This document shows, piece by piece, positions 5,637-8,366 of a DNA stretch of 8,366 nucleotides. The notes beneath the pieces were generated by a model, which did not search any database, had not been told where the DNA came from, and saw only the letters and a list, made by a program, of their open reading frames with translations. Each line of letters starts with the position of its first letter. Position 1 is the first letter of the stretch. Origin of the DNA: an uncultured Coriobacteriaceae bacterium. Lineage in GTDB: Bacteria; Actinomycetota; Coriobacteriia; Coriobacteriales; Atopobiaceae. The stretch covers positions 1 to 8,366 of the forward strand of contig CACXFF010000298.1 in assembly GCA_902766805.1 (NCBI GenBank), in the 5' to 3' direction. Both the position numbers and the translations under genes were made by a program.

Positions 5637-7036
5637 ATGACAGACAGGACCTGCGTGACGGTGGTGGGCGGAGGCCTCGCGGGCAGCGAGTGCGCCCTGA
5701 CGCTCGCCGACATGGGCATCCCCGTGCGCCTCTTTGAGATGCGTCCCGCCGACAGCACCAAAGCGCACCACGGCGCCGGGTTGGCCGAGCTCGTGTGCTC
5801 CAACTCGCTCAAGTCCCTGCGCGCCGCGAGCGCGGCCGGGATGCTCAAGTGCGAGCTCACGCTCATGGGCTCTCCGCTCCTGCGTCTGGCCAAACAGGCG
5901 CAGATACCTGCCGGCGGCGCGCTTGCCGTGGACCGCGAGCGCTTCAGCGACGCGGTGACGCGGGCGGTCTGCGCCGAGCCGCTCATCGAGCTGGTGCGTG
6001 AGCGCGTGGACGTCCTGCCCGACGGCCCCTGCGTCATCGCCGCGGGCCCGCTGTGCGCCGACGCGCTCTTTGCCGAGCTCGGCGCACGGCTGGGTGGCGC
6101 AGCGTTGTCCTTCTTCGACGCCGCCGCGCCAGTGGTGGAGGCGGACAGCGTGGACCGCGGCATCGCCTTTGCCCAGGACCGCTACGGGGACGCCGGGGGC
6201 GGAGACTACCTCAACTGCCCCTTCACGCGCGACGAGTGGCATGCCTTCTGGACAGAGCTCGTCGGCGCCCAACGCGTGGTGCAGCGTGACTTCGAGGGCT
6301 CGGATCTGTTCCAGGCCTGCCAGCCTGCCGAGGAGGTCGCCCGCAAGGGCGAGGACGCCCTGCGCTTCGGCGCCTGCAAGCCGGTCGGCCTCGTCGATCC
6401 GCGCACGGGCAGGCGCCCGTGGGCCGCCGTGCAGCTGCGGGCCGAAAACGCCCAGGCCACGGCCTACAACCTGGTGGGCTTCCAGACCAACCTCACCTGG
6501 CCCGAGCAGCGCCGCGTCTTCCGGATGATCCCGGGCCTGGGCGAGGCCGAGTTCGCGCGCTTCGGCGTGATGCACCGCAACTCGTTCGTGGACGCGCCAC
6601 ACGTGCTGGACGCCTCGTTTGCCGTGCCCGGCACGCAGCTGCGCTTGGCGGGGCAGATCTGTGGCACCGAGGCTACACCGAAGCCATCGCGTCGGGGCAT
6701 CTGGCCGCCTTGAACACGGCCTGCGACCTGCGTGGGGACGAGCGCGTGACCCTGCCGACGACGACGGCCTTCGGCGCGCTGGTCTCCTACGCCACCGACC
6801 CCGCGACCCGTGACTACCAGCCCATGCACGTGAACTTCGGCATCATGGAACCCCTGGCCGAGCGGCCCCGGGGCAAGCGCGAGCGCTACGCGGCCTTCGC
6901 CGCCCGCGGCCTGTCGGACCTGGTGCGTGCCATGCGGGCCCGCCCGGGGGCGTACGGATGCGCGCCCTGCCTGGAGGAGCTGCCGCAGGACGCGCGGGAG
7001 CTGCTGGGCCTTGCCGCCTACGCGGAGCAGGCGTGA
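5637..7036 (+). pseudogene. trmFO: trmFO, folate/FAD-dependent tRNA (m5U54) methyltransferase, frameshifted
   Basis: TrmFO methylates U54 in the T-loop of tRNA using methylene-tetrahydrofolate and FAD. The first frame (5637-6713) encodes 358 residues that match the family up to about residue 345: FAD-binding GGGLAG (11-16), CSNSLKS (54-60) with C54, FQACQPAEEVA (225-235) with C228 (these two cysteines correspond by position to the catalytic pair near 53 and 226 in the B. subtilis enzyme), FGACKPVGLVDPR, YNLVGFQTNLTWPEQ, MHRNSFVDAP and LRLAGQICGTE. The next expected residue, Gly of EGYxE, is lost because GAGGGC reads GAGGC. After this the family sequence continues in the next frame (GYTEAIASGHLAAL, TTTAFGAL, YQPMHVNFGI) to the TGA at 7034-7036. 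Restoring one G gives an uninterrupted 466-residue enzyme of near-normal length. AGGAGG (5625-5630) sets the start. Either a recent null allele or a sequencing error; no slippery heptamer supports programmed frameshifting. Confidence 0.93.
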
Positions 7037-7971
7037 GCGGGCTGGGCGAGGGCACGGCGGGCGAGGCGCCGAGCTTCTCCGAGCTCGTCGAGGCCTATCT
7101 GGCCTATCTCGAGGGCGTGCGCAACTACTCGGAGCACACGCTGCGCAGCTACCGTCACGACCTGTGGGCCTACGGCGACTGGGTCCGGCGTACGGGCGTG
7201 GACCCGCTGCGCGTCACCCACCGGGAGCTGCGTGGCTTCCTGTCGGAGCTCACGCGCGCGGGCTACGCGCCGCGCACGATCAACCGGCGCCTGTCTGCCG
7301 TGCGCGGCCTCTACGTGTGGCTGGACGCCCGGGGCTATGCCTCGGCGAGCGGTGCGCTGGCGATTCAGGGGCGCAAGCAGGGCCGGCCGCTGCCCCGGGT
7401 CATGGAGCACGAGACGGCAGACGCGCTCGTGGAGGCCCCGGTGGCGGACGGGCCCGTGGGGCTGCGGGACAGGGCGCTCGTGGAGCTGCTGTACGCGAGC
7501 GGCTGTCGCATCGCAGAAGCCTCCGCGCTCGACGTTGGCGACGTGGATCTGCGGCAGGGACAGGCCAAGCTCTATGGCAAGGGGCGCAAGGAACGCGTCG
7601 TGCCTCTCTATGCCCGCGCGGTGGACGCGCTCGACGCCTACCTGCGGCAGGGGAGACCGGCCCTGGCGGCGCGCTGCGCGGACGACGACGCACGCGCGGC
7701 GCTGTTCCTCTCCACGCGGGGCAAGCGCATGGGGACGGGTGCCCTGCGCAGGGTCTTCGAGCGCGCCGCGCGGCAGGCGGGGTCGTCGGCCACGCCGCAC
7801 GTGATGCGCCACACCTACGCCACCGAGCTGCTCGAAGGCGGGGCGGACCTGCGCAGCACCCAGGAGCTGCTCGGGCACGAGAGCCTCTCCACGACACAGA
7901 TCTACACCCACCTGTCTGTGGACGGCCTCAAGCGCGCCTACCTCCAGGCGCACCCGCGCTCCGGCGCCTGA
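7033..7971 (+). CDS. xerC: Tyrosine recombinase XerC/XerD family
   Basis: A site-specific recombinase of the Xer type, which resolves chromosome dimers at the dif site near the terminus. In the 312-residue product, residues 13-100 form the N-terminal SAM-like DNA-binding domain (FSELVEAYLAYL, YSEHTLRSYRHDL, TINRRLSAVRGLYVWL). The catalytic domain (about 115-305) has R159 in SGCRIAEASAL, K183 in GKGRKER, H256-x-x-R259 in HVMRHTYAT, H282 in LLGHESL and the nucleophile Y291 in TQIYTHLS, so all six catalytic residues are present. I chose GTG 7033 because it overlaps the trmFO TGA (GTGA) and has GGAG at 7024-7027. XerC next to trmFO is a conserved arrangement in Firmicutes, and length and motifs fit a housekeeping Xer rather than a phage integrase. 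Naming it XerC rather than XerD rests on this context. Confidence 0.93.
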   Translation: MSGLGEGTAGEAPSFSELVEAYLAYLEGVRNYSEHTLRSYRHDLWAYGDWVRRTGVDPLRVTHRELRGFLSELTRAGYAPRTINRRLSAVRGLYVWLDARGYASASGALAIQGRKQGRPLPRVMEHETADALVEAPVADGPVGLRDRALVELLYASGCRIAEASALDVGDVDLRQGQAKLYGKGRKERVVPLYARAVDALDAYLRQGRPALAARCADDDARAALFLSTRGKRMGTGALRRVFERAARQAGSSATPHVMRHTYATELLEGGADLRSTQELLGHESLSTTQIYTHLSVDGLKRAYLQAHPRSGA

Positions 7972-8003
7972 GCCCCTCGAGACGTGGAGACTGTGTGGAG
8001 AAT

Positions 8004-8033
8004 GCGGGGAAGCGTCGTGCGCCGTGGCCCCGC
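8004..8033 (+). other. Inverted repeat downstream of xerC
   Basis: GCGGGG (8004-8009) and CCCCGC (8028-8033) are perfect reverse complements around an 18-base loop that itself contains a GCG/CGC pair. It lies 32 bases past the xerC stop and before the rpsB promoter. It could help end the xerC message, but no T-tract follows, so an intrinsic terminator is not supported; Rho-dependent ending is equally possible. Confidence 0.25.
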
Positions 8034-8075
8034 GGATGCGGACATGACGTGAATGCGCGCGCGGCACAGAACTTA

Positions 8076-8084
8076 TGGTATAGT
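8076..8084 (+). promoter_or_regulatory. Extended -10 promoter of rpsB
   Basis: TGGTATAGT contains a TGn extension followed by TATAGT, five of six matches to the -10 consensus. No convincing -35 box lies 16-18 bases upstream, which is normal for extended -10 promoters. It is in a locally AT-richer patch of an otherwise very G+C-rich region. Transcription would start near 8091, giving rpsB a leader of about 135 bases. Confidence 0.6.
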
Positions 8085-8138
8085 CACTCTTCGGCTGTGC
8101 AAAAGCCCAGCCTACATCACACACGCGCGACGACCCGT

Positions 8139-8181
8139 CCGCCTGGTGCCCTCGTCCTCTAAGCCAGGGACAGGGTGGCGG
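8139..8181 (+). other. Structured rpsB leader hairpin
   Basis: Three nested pairings can form one long stem: CCGCC (8139-8143) with GGCGG (8177-8181), CCCT (8149-8152) with AGGG (8172-8175), and TCCT (8155-8158) with GGGA (8167-8170, one U-G pair). An alternative pairing is CCTGG (8142-8146) with CCAGG (8164-8168). A second small hairpin, GGCTG/CAGCC, lies at 8093-8112. All are within the predicted 5' untranslated region, so an S2-responsive leader is possible. This is folding by eye, with no comparative support. Confidence 0.35.
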
Positions 8182-8213
8182 CTCTGGGGATGACCTCGCG
8201 CGGAGGAACAACC

Positions 8214-8220
8214 AGGAGGT
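8214..8220 (+). promoter_or_regulatory. Ribosome binding site of rpsB
   Basis: AGGAGGT, a full anti-16S complement, sits five bases before ATG 8226. It is the strongest Shine-Dalgarno in the window, as expected for a highly expressed ribosomal protein gene. Confidence 0.85.
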
Positions 8221-8225
8221 TTCAC

Positions 8226-8366
8226 ATGGCTGCCAAGATTACCATCCAGACCCTGCTCGACGCCGGGTGCCACTACGGGCACCAGACCCGTCGCTGGAAC
8301 CCGAAGATGAAGCCCTACATCTTCGGCGAGCGCAACGGCATCTACATCCTCGACCTCAAGCAGACC
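8226..8366 (+). CDS. rpsB: 30S ribosomal protein S2 (uS2), N-terminal fragment
   Basis: The first 47 codons of S2, a late-assembling protein of the small ribosomal subunit; the gene continues beyond the right edge. The N-terminal S2 signature is clear: TIQTLLDAGCHYGHQTRRWN (6-25), then PKMKPYIFGERNGIYILDLKQT (26-47), matching the family pattern LLxAGxHxGHxxxxWNPKMxxYIxxxRNxxxIIDLxxT. The perfect ribosome binding site and separate promoter-like sequence indicate a new transcription unit, in which tsf (elongation factor Ts) is expected next but not visible. Position directly after xerC is an arrangement familiar from actinobacteria. Confidence 0.97.
   Translation, partial: MAAKITIQTLLDAGCHYGHQTRRWNPKMKPYIFGERNGIYILDLKQT

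Noticed and set aside
3113..6602. Long minus-strand open frames of 576 and 719 residues opposite comM, dprA and trmFO
   Set aside because: Low-complexity, motif-free translations with no ribosome binding signal; codon-bias shadows of well-supported genes on the other strand.
6665..6676. Programmed -1 frameshift in trmFO
   Set aside because: No X-XXY-YYZ slippery heptamer is present (the local sequence is ACCGAGGCT), and TrmFO is not known to use frameshifting. A plain deletion or sequence error explains it better.
7033..7971. Tyrosine recombinase as integrase of a mobile element
   Set aside because: Length, full Xer motifs, overlap with trmFO and position before rpsB point to housekeeping Xer. 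No tRNA, att-like repeats or phage genes are nearby.
1..8366. CRISPR array, tRNA/rRNA genes, insertion sequences, toxin-antitoxin or defence genes
   Set aside because: No regularly spaced repeats, cloverleaf-like sequences, transposase motifs or unexplained gene-sized gaps were seen; the largest gap without a gene is about 254 bases (7972-8225).

Overview
The window is dense, high-G+C bacterial chromosome with every gene on the + strand, short gaps and several 4-base stop/start overlaps. The gene set (rplS, rnhB, yraN, comM, dprA, trmFO, a XerC-type recombinase, rpsB) combines an actinobacterial-looking rplS-to-rpsB neighbourhood with trmFO next to xerC, an arrangement better known from Firmicutes. 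G+C, codon use and this mixture fit an anaerobic Coriobacteriia (Olsenella/Atopobium-like) genome. That placement is inference; no rRNA or other decisive marker is present.

Layout: 1-105 is the tail of an amino-acid ABC transporter permease, overlapped by its GlnQ/HisP-type ATPase (102-1136), which has an unusual C-terminal extension of about 100 residues. A 150-base gap with a candidate promoter and a leader hairpin precedes rplS (1287-1631), which ends at a textbook intrinsic terminator (1655-1679), so rplS looks like its own transcription unit. From 1749 runs a co-directional cluster: rnhB, yraN, comM, dprA, trmFO, xerC. yraN/comM overlap by ATGA and trmFO/xerC by GTGA, so much of it is probably cotranscribed. 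A 254-base gap then holds a likely extended -10 promoter and a structured leader for rpsB, which runs off the right edge.

Functionally the cluster joins RNA/DNA processing (RNase HII), a nuclease-fold protein (YraN), two natural-transformation proteins that act on incoming single-stranded DNA (ComM, DprA), a tRNA methyltransferase (TrmFO) and a recombinase for chromosome-dimer resolution (XerC). Most of it is conserved housekeeping sequence, and I see no phage, transposon, CRISPR array or defence island.

The clearest anomaly is a one-base deletion inside trmFO near 6671-6672. It splits an otherwise fully conserved 466-residue protein into two frames and would also uncouple xerC translation. 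Next in interest are the ABC ATPase extension, which resembles a degenerate GHKL/RsbW-type ATPase domain, and the structured leader upstream of rpsB.
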